A model generated the notes under the pieces. It was not told where the DNA came from, did not search any database, and saw only the letters and a program-made list of their open reading frames with translations. DNA of 27,745 bases from Branchiostoma floridae (Eukaryota; Chordata; Leptocardii; Amphioxiformes; Branchiostomatidae), in contig NC_049995.1 of NCBI RefSeq assembly GCF_000003815.2, forward strand, positions 182,624-210,368, read 5' to 3'. The translations under genes and the position numbers were made by a program. This document shows, in pieces, positions 8,101-15,770 of this stretch; within the stretch, counting starts at the first letter, position 1; each line of letters starts with the position of its first letter.

Positions 8101-10600
8101 CGACAGGTTCGTGACCAAAGCCTCGCACCTCTACGAGAACAAGCCGGATGTCATGATACGCATCACACTTGAAGTAAGTCCATTCAAATCGTTGTCACAC
8201 AAATCACTTCTGTGCAATATTGAACAAAATAATTATGTAGAATACGGGGATTTTTCAATGAAGTTTCGACAGGCAATAAACATCTTATAGTACTTCCGTT
8301 GGTATACGCAGACAATAATGAAACCAGAAGAAAACAGGGCAATAAACCTGGCGGTATTATGGCAGTAGATGTTAGGGGTTCATAGCCTGAGTATCATCCG
8401 TATTCTACCGGGGCTCCTTACACTCGCTACCCCTAGGGAAGCGAGTGTACGGAGCCCCGGTAGAAATAGGATGGTACCCAGGCTAAGGGATTCGAAAATT
8501 CATTTTGTCAACAAAACATTTTATCAATGTAAAATTGAATTGTATCAACATGATTTTGTAATCATACAGATTTACATTTTAACGTTACAAGCTCAAGTAT
8601 CCTATAAAGTGGGATAATATTTACTGCTCTTCTAAAGCATTAGACGCTTAACGGAGTTTAAAATGCGCTGTTATGTCACATACATGTAGATGCCACATAC
8701 AGAAGATATCAGATCGAAAACTGTATGCCCTTTGTCGGCGACCGACTAATATAGGCTAAGGATGGTAAGATTTTGCTGATTTCGGTCATTCAAATAATCA
8801 AAAATAAATATTGATTTCAATATTTTTGTTCTGAACATAGTTTCATCAGTTTGGTAAAATATAAGATACGAGCTTAGCTTTCAGCGCAAAAGCGCCACCT
8901 ACATCAGCTACATATAACGGTGAGAACTCCAGTTAGAATTAGAAGCTCTGACGAAGGTGTCTGAGAGACATCGAAACGTAAGCAATTTAAGTACCCGCTG
9001 GTTGTGTAAAAAGAATTCCCCTATATCCTATATTTTTGTCCCTTTTCCAGGACATTGCTGCTAGCTACTACCGCGGTGACCTGTCCAGAGGAGACGAGAG
9101 AGTCCATTCTGCTATTGACCTCCTGCTGAAGACACGGGACCCCCAGCATCACCTGGCGCACCTCATGTACCTGAAGTCAGCCATCCTGCGGAGGAGGAAG
9201 CGATATGACGAGGCAGAGGGTGCCATCATCGTAGCCAGACAGGTAGGTGCCGTACGCGTCGATTCTATATCAATTTCGTAAAATATGCAAAAGGTATCTT
9301 ACTCACTTGGTACAGATTCTAGCAGAGAATGATGGGTAGACATCCCTCAATGCTCAGTGTAATCATTTTAAGGTAACGTCATACGACGTAAGCAACAATG
9401 TGTATTTGTGAAAATTTGGATTTGTAGGTGACTACTACGTTACCAGTGACGGTTCTGTCATTCTGCACTGTTACATTCGTCGTGCGATCGTTTTACGATT
9501 TTACTGAAAGCATTCTTGTGTAAAATTTAGCTGTCTTGTTATCGAAAATCCCTTTTAACGTTCTTGTTGTGGACGCTTCTGTCACAGCCTGATTGAAAAT
9601 GTTACGAAGTAAAAATGGTATGACTACGCCCAGGACTATGATCACGCTTGACTATGATGTCCTCTTCATTTCGTCATTACAGGGCCTTGAGTTCATTCAG
9701 GTCGGTCGAGACTCCGGGGAGATTTGGTACAATGTTGCTGCTCTCTTTGCGGAGGTTCTCAATGAGAAAGTAGTCGACCGACCAGACCTTTGGGAAAGAG
9801 ATGTCGTGCCGTCCCTGCAGTCCGCCATAGATCACTACCGACGGAGTTTAGCAGAAAACGACGATGACTCGTGCCGAAACAAGCTCAGGCGAGCCCACAT
9901 TCGCCTCTCCATGGCCTTGATGCACTGCTGGTCTCAGATTTCCACAGAGAAGGACGTTCAACAGAGAGCAATTCCCGCTCCTGACCTGCGCCGTGCGGAG
10001 AACAGCTTGCTTGAAGTTGAGAACAATCTCTGGGAGGACATCTCCGAACGAATGGAGTGCTCTTGGCTGTTGGCAAAGTCTGACCTGATGCGTTACAGAG
10101 GCAGCTACCGCCGAGCTGGCAAATAACGTGCTGGCCATCGCCCAGAAATCCAACTTTCCAGCAGAGAAGGACTTCGCAACAGATCGCCTTGGGCTGCTGA
10201 AACGAGCGACAAAGACGGACACTTCTCGTGTCTTGGAAGAGGAAGACATCCTTCGTGATCTGTCTTGTGCAACATCCGACGATACTTCACCCAGAAATTT
10301 AGCGGTAGAAAAGGCGAGTACCGCCGATTTTTGCCCTCCCCCCCAAAAAAAGAAGAAAAAAAATAGAAATTTGGTAGCCTTTTGCAGTATGTAATTTTGC
10401 TGTATAGAAATTGGTAAGGACTCCCATGTACCTCTTTGATGTAGCTCCTGATGTCGTGTCCTTTCTCTGTCTCGTAGGTGCTGAAATCTAACACTGACCC
10501 AAGAATGTTTAATGATCTGTTTTTGATTGTCTTTAGGGATGTTAGTTCAATTATATGGATGACATTCACTAATTCGAGTGCACGTGTGCGAAAAAAATAA
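755..10600 (+). CDS. Triple Death-domain plus TPR-like protein gene, 3' part (12 exons, 5' end missing)
   Basis: Proposed join of exons 755-1000, 1494-1562, 1865-2119, 2647-2742, 3218-3466, 3862-3942, 6762-6842, 7138-7203, 8085-8173, 9051-9242, 9683-10313 and 10478-10600. What is seen: each exon has AG before it, GT (once GC) after it and an open frame, and the phases chain without conflict (1-1 eight times, then 1-0, 0-0, 0-0). The product has three Death domains separated by short hydrophilic linkers, then about 100 residues of charged helical sequence, then TPR-like helical repeats. Death domains are six-helix modules that assemble signalling complexes in apoptosis and innate immunity; TPRs bind peptides or proteins. 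A cytoplasmic scaffold or adaptor role is inferred. No signal peptide, membrane segment, NACHT/NB-ARC or caspase domain is visible, but the N-terminus lies outside the window. A one-base frameshift near 10.1 kb is either an assembly error or a sign of a pseudogene. The exon model comes from reading the sequence, without transcript support. Confidence 0.72.
1191..1211. repeat. Short hairpin in intron
   Basis: TTAAACGG and CCGTTTAA form a perfect 8-bp stem around a TGAAT loop. It sits about 80 bases before the first N gap. No function is apparent. Confidence 0.5.
1293..1392. other. Assembly gap (100 N)
   Basis: A run of exactly 100 N in the intron between DD1 and the first linker exon. A round 100 usually marks a gap of unknown size, so a small exon could be hidden here. 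Confidence 1.
1494..1562 (+). CDS. Linker exon after DD1 (candidate)
   Basis: The acceptor is CTCTGATTTGCAG, and the exon is 69 bases, phase 1-1, open in the frame dictated by DD1. The donor is CAAT|GTACGT. It encodes about 23 hydrophilic residues rich in Ser, Arg and Glu, with no recognised domain. Support rests on phase agreement and position: a short exon follows each of the three Death exons. It could be skipped or false. Confidence 0.5.
1865..2119 (+). CDS. Death domain exon 2 (DD2)
   Basis: The exon follows the acceptor GTTTAAAG, is 255 bases long and phase 1-1, and ends GATG|GTAATA. Its roughly 85 residues show the Death fold signature: IGDNWKVLARHV at helix 1/2, then ESCLHVLENWRQRNG with RDATLETLITVL, and GLAEIADDIDG at the end. 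The pattern ES-C-x-x-x-L followed by W and then AT-x-x-x-L-I is shared with DD1 and DD3. The three exons are therefore paralogous tandem duplicates. This is the best-conserved of the three in the helix 4/5 region. Confidence 0.9.
2275..2465 (+). repeat. Diverged dispersed repeat, copy 1
   Basis: This intronic segment resembles 7300-7490 in the same orientation. Shared landmarks in the same order are a GTGTGTACAACTTTGT/GTGTGCAAGTTTGT start, GGCCCAAG/GGCCAAG, AGACTTG-AGG followed by TTTGGC, then CGGGTCCA and GTTG. I read both as diverged copies of one short interspersed element of about 190 bases. A Cys-rich 81-residue open frame covers this copy and is probably incidental. Confidence 0.55.
2647..2742 (+). 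CDS. Linker exon after DD2 (candidate)
   Basis: The acceptor is ATATGTCTTACACAG, and the exon is 96 bases, phase 1-1, open throughout. The donor is ACAG|GTACTC. It encodes about 32 residues, first basic (GKKMKTEAS), then Ser/Ala-rich, with no domain. Like the other two linkers it sits about 0.5 kb behind a Death exon. Confidence comes from phase and layout, not from homology. Confidence 0.5.
3218..3466 (+). CDS. Death domain exon 3 (DD3)
   Basis: The exon follows the acceptor TGTACAG, is 249 bases long and phase 1-1, and ends CAAG|GTAAAT. Its roughly 83 residues carry the Death signature: IGDGWKDLATYLGKNERQI, then RECCLHVLDDWKLQRGNQ with VTAETLNATLRSAGL, and DIVSSIQG. The AT of the usual RDAT motif is replaced by VT. 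The order IGDxWKxLA then CLHVLxxW is nearly the same as in DD2, so DD2 and DD3 look more recently related to each other than to DD1. Confidence 0.9.
3862..3942 (+). CDS. Linker exon after DD3
   Basis: The acceptor is ATATTCTAG, and the exon is 81 bases, phase 1-1. The donor is CAAA|GTAAGG, a good consensus. It encodes about 27 charged, helix-prone residues (VRHKRQHAQLLENAKIVDKA), which could form the first helix leading into the TPR-like region or a short coiled coil. It closes the third Death-linker pair. Confidence 0.6.
4094..4137 (+). repeat. 44-bp direct repeat, left copy
   Basis: Starts ATTAAACCTTTCTTTCTGG and ends GCTATTAATGTGTT. It is identical over 44 bases to 6558-6601, and is immediately followed by CGGTGGTCA, whose reverse complement lies just before the right copy. 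Confidence 0.95.
4921..5010 (-). promoter_or_regulatory. CpG-rich candidate promoter with ATGGCG start and splice donor
   Basis: On the minus strand a GC-rich tract (four GCGGG-type boxes and GGGGGCGG) leads to CAATGGCGGTCACG|GTAAGTTG, with the ATG at 4932-4930. A short first coding exon of four codons ending in a consensus donor would fit, and TTTATATTAC lies upstream. No downstream exon on the minus strand was recognised, so this is only a candidate. Confidence 0.25.
5031..5099. repeat. (TC)n and (CA)n microsatellite
   Basis: A TC run (about 5031-5048) is followed by ACTCCACACGCG and then an uninterrupted CA run to 5099. It is simple sequence inside the large intron. Confidence 0.97.
6063..6078 (-). 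promoter_or_regulatory. CAAGATGGCGGC motif (YY1-like)
   Basis: The minus strand reads TTCAAGATGGCGGCGATA. AAGATGGCGGC is the well-known YY1-type element found just downstream of many metazoan TATA-less start sites. A minus-strand open frame of 91 codons begins 70 bases downstream (ATG at 6003). Its function here is an inference from the motif alone. Confidence 0.3.
6558..6601 (+). repeat. 44-bp direct repeat, right copy
   Basis: Identical to 4094-4137 over 44 bases. Preceded by TGACCACCG (6544-6552) plus five bases. The repeat spacing is 2464 bases. Confidence 0.95.
6762..6842 (+). CDS. Exon 7 of the Death/TPR gene
   Basis: The acceptor is CTTTCTTTGCTTTAG, and the exon is 81 bases, phase 1-1. 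The donor is TCTG|GTAAGG. It encodes about 27 basic residues (SERDHRKVTILFKRIPRQ), with no domain recognised alone. It lies after the large intron and keeps the phase of the upstream exons. Confidence 0.55.
7138..7203 (+). CDS. Exon 8 of the Death/TPR gene
   Basis: The acceptor is AATAATTTGCAG, and the exon is 66 bases, phase 1-1. The donor is CAAG|GTATCT. It encodes about 22 residues of amphipathic helix (KKLEAVCNKVVIYMDNLKEQ), consistent with one helix of a TPR-like solenoid. Confidence 0.55.
7300..7490 (+). repeat. Diverged dispersed repeat, copy 2
   Basis: A counterpart of 2275-2465 in the same orientation, sharing the ordered landmarks GTGCAAGTTTGT, GGCCAAG, GGAGACTTGTAGG, TTTGGCCCGGGTCCA and GTTGGTACC. 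It lies in the intron before exon 9. Confidence 0.55.
7738..8015 (-). mobile_element. tRNA-derived SINE
   Basis: Read on the minus strand, the element starts near 8015 with ACCGGTGAAATGGCCGAG, a typical tRNA 5' end with A box TGGCCGAGTGGGTAGAG (8008-7992). A B box follows as GAGTTCGATCT (7963-7953), then CCGGCC. An unrelated body of about 200 bases follows to near 7740, ending in an AACTTTAACTTCAACTTTC-like tail. The anticodon arm does not close as in a functional tRNA, and the internal promoter spacing plus tail indicate a Pol III SINE. The 65-residue plus-strand open frame at 7703-7900 overlaps it and is not a gene. Confidence 0.8.
8085..8173 (+). CDS. Exon 9 of the Death/TPR gene (phase switch)
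   Basis: The acceptor is TTTACTATAAG, and the exon is 89 bases. The donor is GAA|GTAAGT, a perfect consensus. It enters in phase 1 and leaves in phase 0, the only switch in the gene. Its roughly 30 residues (STYDRFVTKASHLYENKPDV) look like a TPR helix A with the usual Tyr and Ala spacing. The switch separates the shuffled phase-1 Death/linker part from the phase-0 TPR part. Confidence 0.7.
8383..8485. mobile_element. 103-bp foldback (MITE-like) palindrome
   Basis: Two arms of about 46 bases (8383-8428 and 8440-8485) are inverted copies with a few mismatches. The inner half is nearly perfect (CTACCGGGGCTCC-TACACTCGCT), and the 11-base loop contains CCCTAGGG. The ends are TAGCCTG and CAGGCTA. 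No coding capacity. The compact, almost completely palindromic form is typical of non-autonomous foldback elements. An 82-codon frame across it is incidental. Confidence 0.75.
8948..8976 (+). ncRNA. Hammerhead-like core motif (candidate)
   Basis: CTGACGA (matching CUGANGA) is followed by a 7-bp stem GGTGTCT-GAG-AGACATC (one G-U pair) and then GAAA and CGT. This order is the catalytic-core layout of hammerhead ribozymes, which are known in Penelope-like elements and retrozymes. One extra A lies between the core and stem II, and I cannot identify a convincing stem I/III pair or cleavage site, so activity is doubtful. Confidence 0.3.
9051..9242 (+). CDS. TPR-like exon 10
   Basis: The acceptor is a strong pyrimidine tract (TGTCCCTTTTCCAG), and the exon is 192 bases, phase 0-0. 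The donor is CAG|GTAGGT. The 64 residues contain two paired helices with TPR-type spacing: YYRGDLSRGDERVHSAI followed by HLAHLMYLKSAILRRRKRY and DEAEGAIIVARQ. The pattern K-x-AI-L-x-R-x-K-x-YDEAE resembles the consensus turn Y-x-x-A-x-x-x of helix B. It joins exon 9 directly in frame to make a continuous helical array. Confidence 0.8.
9683..10313 (+). CDS. TPR-like exon 11, with frameshift
   Basis: The acceptor is TTTCGTCATTACAG, entering in phase 0. The first frame runs about 147 codons to TAA at 10124-10126, with helical repeats such as EIWYNVAALFAEVL, AIDHYRRSLAEN, RRAHIRLSMALMHCW and ECSWLLAKSDLMRYR. From about 10101 the next frame continues the same kind of sequence (AELANNVLAIAQKS, then FATDRLGLLKRA) to AAG|GCGAGT at 10313, a possible GC-type donor in phase 0. 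The second frame has a stop at 10086-10088, so a single-base change between 10089 and 10126 must separate the two halves. If real, it truncates the protein. If it is a sequencing error, the exon is 631 bases minus one. A minus-strand frame over 10105-10704 is antisense shadow. Confidence 0.78.
10478..10600 (+). CDS. Candidate last exon 12
   Basis: The acceptor is an excellent pyrimidine tract (CCTTTCTCTGTCTCGTAG). Phase 0 entry gives 40 open codons (start VLKSNTDPRMFNDLF, end SSARVRKK) and TAA at 10598-10600. The preceding intron would be 164 bases with a GC-AG pair. There is no recognisable domain, and composition is more AT-rich than in the TPR exons. Alternatively the gene ends in the second frame of exon 11 at 10394. 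Confidence 0.4.
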   Translation: MLKSNTDPRMFNDLFLIVFRDVSSIIWMTFTNSSARVRKK

Positions 10601-10601
10601 A
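10596..10601 (+). promoter_or_regulatory. AATAAA polyadenylation signal
   Basis: AATAAA overlaps the TAA stop of candidate exon 12, which would leave a very short 3' UTR. Other AATAAA sites occur further on (for example 11074-11079), so this one need not be used. Confidence 0.35.
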
Positions 10602-10674
10602 AGCTTGGCCAAAGAAAAATGCCTTCGTGATGAAATCCTACATAAAAGTATATTCTAAATTTGCGTTCTTCCAT

Positions 10675-10860
10675 ATTTCTTTTTTGCCTTCGCGCCAGCG
10701 GCATGGCCTTGTGGCCACTATTTTCTTGGTTGGATGGTTGGATGGTTGGATCGATGGTTCAAACAATGTTAACCCAGCCCTTCCAAAGGCCCTTCCAAAG
10801 GCCCTTCCAAAGGCCCTTCCAAAGGCCCTTCCCAGTTCTCTTTCTCGAGGACAAACTTAC
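10675..10860 (+). repeat. Dispersed repeat with 12-bp tandem core, copy 1
   Basis: TTGGATGG repeats (10730-10750) are followed by AACCCAGCCC and four perfect tandem copies of GCCCTTCCAAAG (10777-10824) plus a partial copy. The same landmarks in the same order (TTTGCCTT-GCC, GGAT-CAATGG, TTAACCCAGCCCTTCCAAAG) recur at 12570-12690. The Ala-Leu-Pro-Lys frames through it are repeat translation. Confidence 0.75.
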
Positions 10861-12470
10861 GGCTTAGGCGACCAACAGTACATCCCCGTCAAGCTTTATA
10901 CCTCCCCTTTACGCATTTGATAACAGTTGTGGTCGGTACTGAAAGCCTCTTAAATCTGGTTACATCGAATGAATGAAGCGTTTGTATATGGTGATATTTC
11001 AGATCCATTGGAGTAAAATATAATCAAGTGAATTATCTCGTATAATAATTTGCATTACCTATTCATAAAGATGAAATAAATGCCTAATTAGACCAATGCA
11101 ATGCATGTGAATATATAAGTAGGCAATGACGTCATCGAAACGTCTCAAGAACGTTTGACTATGTATTTCAACGCTACCACGAAAACCCTCTGCCGTACGG
11201 CGATCCGTAAATTTACTACCATCTTCCCACACCCGCGGTACAAAAACTATCCGGTTCTAGAGGCAAATTTACCCATCAAAATAAAGGATATAAGTTTCTC
11301 TTTCTTGTGATGTGTTTCTTTTGCTTGAAAATTGTTTAAAACGCCAGAAATTTGCCGGTGAAAACGGCGCGCCGTAAGCGGGGAGGCCCCTCAGAAACGG
11401 AGGATATGTGACTGAAGCGGCACAAATAGAACCTTTTTTGACGCTATGGATGAAGAATTTCAAGGTAAAATACTTGATACAATTTGTAGTGTTTGGGGGA
11501 GGGGGGCATGTTGAAGAAAATGTGCTTTTGAACAATTTTTTCTCAAGTCAATCCCAGCAATATAATTTCTATGCAGTGTTTCTTTATCCATGTTTTAGTC
11601 ATGAAACTTACATGTATGTAAAATGTTTCTTAGTAATTTTTTCTTATTAGTTTATTGCTTTCTTTAGCATATTTTACAACTTGTCCTAATAAATTTAGTG
11701 TTTACACAATGTCTACCTATTGATATTTTATCTCTTATTAGTACAAACATCTGTCTTCTATATTTTATTACAAATGTATCTAAGTGTAAAGTTGTACTGT
11801 TGATACAGTGTAACATCATGGCTCAACATGAAAATAATGCGATATATTCACACACTTACCTTTCACCTTGACCAAGTTGACCTTGTTATAAGGCAATTAA
11901 TATTGCTGATATTCTATAGATGTGACATTGTTGGTAATATAAGATACCATAATGTTGTGTACATTGCAAAAGTATATGAAGTATGATATTTAATCTTGTA
12001 CAATGCGACTCAACTGGTGCAAAAAACACCATTGACTGTAACCCAAAATGTGAACTTTTAAACCCAAATTTACTTATTTCTTAAAGAATAAGGTAAGATG
12101 ACAATTATTGTGTGAAAGGACACCAGTGGGTGCTGCATACATCGACCCTGTGTAAAAGCATAATAAAATGCCATGAATGTTCAGAACTCTGTGGAGTGAT
12201 TCTATGTAGTACATATTACGGGAAAATAAGATAAAACAAGCTTTGCAGCCTTTACTTACCTTTTCATCACCCCTCAAAAAAGGTATTTTTTTTATTTTCA
12301 TCGTTTATCGCGCAGCCGGCCATATCTGAGGGTAGGTTTTGGCAACTTTGTGGAGCCATATCTCAGCAACCCTTCAAGATATTCGCTTCATCTAAAAAGC
12401 ATTTTACTCCTCTTGGTTAGCTCTTTCAGAAACAGTAAAAACAGTCCTGGTCATTGTATTGTGTTTTTGC
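10861..12470. other. AT-rich stretch without a supportable gene
   Basis: No exon with coherent splice sites and family resemblance was found. The segment 11105-11420 is less AT-rich and contains short inverted motifs (GAAACGTCTCAAGAACGTTT, GGCGCGCC). The remainder (11450-12300) is AT-rich with only short chance frames. I see nothing else that I can name. Confidence 0.5.
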
Positions 12471-12720
12471 CAAGGCACAGCATTTTGCCTTGCCGGGCTT
12501 GAAGTGCTGACCTACTTTTCCTGACGATATCCCTAACACGCGGCAAGGCACAACTTTTTTTAAAAGATTTCTTGTTTGCCTTGCCGCCAGGCAAGGCTTT
12601 ACGCCAGCTTTCTTCCATGGATCCATGGATCAATGGACGGACCTTTTAACCCAGCCCTTCCAAAGCCCCTTCCAAAGGCCCTTCTTTCCTTGCCGAGTTT
12701 CATGTCTTAGTTAGACAATG
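12471..12720 (+). repeat. Dispersed repeat with 12-bp tandem core, copy 2
   Basis: TTTGCCTTGCCG occurs twice (near 12483 and 12574) around CACGCGGCAAGGCACAACTTTT. CATGGATCCATGGATCAATGG and TTAACCCAGCCCTTCCAAAG follow, with about two copies of the 12-mer against four in copy 1. The CGCGGCAAGGCACA-CTTTTTT-AAA segment recurs again at 13032-13071. Confidence 0.7.
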
Positions 12721-13031
12721 GTACATTTCAGGCGAGTATTAAAACGCTCTTCTAGACGCATGTTACTGTATGTGGTCCAGCGTAATAAATCTACGCTTTA
12801 ACTCACCATGTTTATATAAAGATATATCACAAATTGCATCAGAAGGAACTTAGTTTGTAATAAAAAATAATGCATATTCATTGTTGGTCAAAAAGTTTTA
12901 CAAAACCTGTTTAATGTGCCAATAATTCATCTGACATAAATTATGATAATGAGGGGGGAGGGGGGCGACATGTGGAAGTCGGGATTTTTAAGCGTAGAAT
13001 CTAGTCTAACTTACCAAAATAACATAAAATA

Positions 13032-13402
13032 CGCGGCAAGGCACAGCTTTTTTAAAACGATTTCTTGTTTTCTTTGGAATTGACTGTCTTTGATATTAGA
13101 ATCAGTTTTCCGATATTTACGGCCCATGCATGTTTGCTCATTTTGCAGCTGATTTGTACGATTTACAGCATGAAGATAAACATTCAACCAAGGGCTCTAG
13201 AGACTCCAAAGGAAGCGATATCTTAGAGGGGACTTACTCGCTATGAATTCCGGGGGGAAAAATATCCCGATGGGGTTGAAAACGCCCCTGATTTCGATCC
13301 GGGTGGAATCATAGGGGAGGGCAAGATGGTTGTGACACCGGACAAAACGTGACGCAATCAACACGGCCTAGCTGAAATAGAAATAACTTTCCCACTGTAA
13401 CA
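13032..13402 (+). repeat. Dispersed repeat family 2, copy A (short form)
   Basis: Shares with 18462-19046, in order: CTTTGGAATTG, AATCAGTT-CCGATATTT, GCAGCTGATTTGT, TTCAACCAA-GGCT, CCAAAGGAAGCGATATC, and the highly conserved end GTGACACCGGACAAAACGTG to CTGTAACA. The middle (13250-13310) lacks the long hairpin of copy B. The first 40 bases match the 12537-12578 segment of the previous family, so the elements may be nested or composite. Confidence 0.8.
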
Positions 13403-14180
13403 AGGCAAAATACATCAGATTCTATGTCTTTGAGGATATAATTAGGCACAATATGGTACTGAAGCTACTAATTTCAACAGTGCCACATACAAGGAAAACT
13501 TGATAAACTTCACAAACTTCACAAACTTCAACAATTATAGTCAGCTTGAATAATCTGTACGTTATTAGATAAATAAATGAGGTATTCAGTTTATTGTACA
13601 ACCGATATTAGTCGTTCGAACTATTATATAAACAAGATGTAGAGCTGCTCTCCACACGTCAAACTTCTCTCAGAAAGTTCATCTAAAACATTGAGGTTCC
13701 ACTGCATGTAGTACCCGTACGTATCGCTAGGAGGCCCATTATCGTACTTGGCCTCTGGACGACCACTACCCACCTACCAAATGCCATGAGACGATCTATC
13801 CATGACAAACAAACACACAAGCATCAAAGTTCCACTGCCGTACCGCAGGGAGCCGCCAGGAGACTCATTCTCTTACATAGCCTTGGTATCCCCGATACTT
13901 ACATCTATCAACATTTTCTCGGGTTACGCACACATACGCACACACGTCGACAACCACCCTAACAAAATTTTAAAAAAAACATAACCTTCTGCAATGGAAA
14001 CAATACAAACCTCTTGTATTTTTTCTTCAGAATCGTCTTATTCCATACCATGTTCCGGAGCATGTTCCTTGGGACCACCATGCACACAAGTAAATTGTTA
14101 TTTATACTTAATGACGACCGTCATCTTTTTCCGACATACATAGGTGGCGTTAAGCTGAAGATATAGATTTTGAATGGTAT

Positions 14181-14436
14181 TCTGTGATCCAAACGCTGTA
14201 TTCTATAGTGGACTGATTTGAAACTTAGTAAATTCGGCATAAGGGACTACCCAAATATATTCAAAATAGACCAATAAATAAATGCAGCGTCATTAATTCT
14301 GTGATCCAAGTGTTGTATTCTGTACTAGTTTATGTACAGTGGACTCAATTAAAACTTAGTAAAACTCAGATGAAGGGATTATACAAATATATTTAAGATA
14401 GCTCAATAGATAGATGTGCTAAATTAATGATTCATT
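14181..14436 (+). repeat. Diverged tandem duplication, period about 117-138
   Basis: Both units start TCTGTGATCCAA, continue with GTATTCT, GTGGACT, AAACTTAGTAAA, AAGGGA, CAAATATATT and end before ATTAAT. Unit 1 starts at 14181 and unit 2 at 14298. Confidence 0.8.
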
Positions 14437-14696
14437 AATTAATGATTACTCCTATGTGATTTGGTAGAAAACTATCTCCCTATTAGCATCACAGCACCCA
14501 CACATTATAGAAAGGGTGGGATACTTCGTCTTTCACTGTCTCAGGAAAAGAAGTCGAACCCAACAAGTTACAGTTTAGAGTTAGCTTTTTAGACTAGTGT
14601 AGACATATTCTATACTGTTATGTAAGTTCTATACTGTTTCTTTTTTGTCGCCTTTCATGTAAACGACAATTAGCCCTCGGGCAGGATCCAACAAGT

Positions 14697-15770
14697 ATGT
14701 AAATGAGTAGTTTACACAAGTAGCATGTCCATTAAAGGACATGGAGGAACGCCATTGGTCCATCTAACCAAAGTAGTTGTCTGCTCAAGTTATCATATCT
14801 AGTATCAACTTATTATATCCAGCAATTATGTAACGGGGGCCGCCCTAAGACGGTTCCCGTCGTAAGACGGTACGGATTTTTTGCTGATCTTATTATCCAT
14901 AAGTACATCGTGTTTGTTGCCACTGACTATGCTGATTACAAAGGTAAATAAACCAAGTTCATGCACACAGCTTTAATTTGCATTCCAAGAATACTTCAAC
15001 ATATTTACTTCATCTTTTTTTGTAAAACAGAATTCTAACAGTAATGTTGACAGTGCTGAATCACTGCGATCACCGGCCTCTGCGTATTGGCGGCTCGTGT
15101 CGCTAACTATACGAATTCTTCCAAGCAGTCACACAACTGCCATGATACACATAAATAAAGCTCCATAAAACACTACGAATATGGGTCTTCAAATGTTTGT
15201 TAAGTAGAAAAGCAACCAAAAGGAAGCGACATAAACATTGCCACCATTGTACTCCCAGGGGAGTGTGGCCGTGAAGGTGGCAGACTAGAGAGCGCTCCAA
15301 AGATTTATTTGACTGTAACAAATGATTCGTGCTGTCTATGAAAATACGACTTGATAGAGAGATTTAGATAATATTTTCATATAATCAGGCAGATTTTTTT
15401 TTATGTTGGCGGTGTGTTTTTTCGTAATGTTTTTTTTTAGTCGGGCATTCACAATCAGTGCATTCAGCCCATTGGCCGTAAAAACATCAGCTGGATTGTT
15501 CTAGGTACAGCCTTCCTCATGTGAGACAAGAAGTACATACAGTCACGATTTTACTGTCAAAATTCAGTCATCAAAATTTGACCACTCTCAGGCAACTAGC
15601 GATGGAGCGCCATGAGTTTGAGCGCAAGAAAAAGCGTACCGTGTTGGGGCACCTCCCGTTAAATGAGTGATTTACACAAGTATTCATTAAAGGACATTAT
15701 AGAAGAATATAATTGCTCAATCTAAAGTAAAACAAAGTAGTTGTCTGCTCAAGTGATGCAATCTCTGTTT
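14697..15770 (+). repeat. Dispersed pair of a roughly 100-bp repeat
   Basis: 14697-14800 and 15655-15770 share AAATGAGT, TTTACACAAGTA, CATTAAAGGACAT and CAAAGTAGTTGTCTGCTCAAGT in the same order. The span between the copies is unrelated sequence. These are probably two fragments of one element family. Confidence 0.7.

Noticed and set aside
10105-10704. 199-codon minus-strand open frame
   Set aside because: It is antisense to the TPR exon and the candidate last exon, runs through a poly-Lys/Pro-like tract and intron, and shows no domain.
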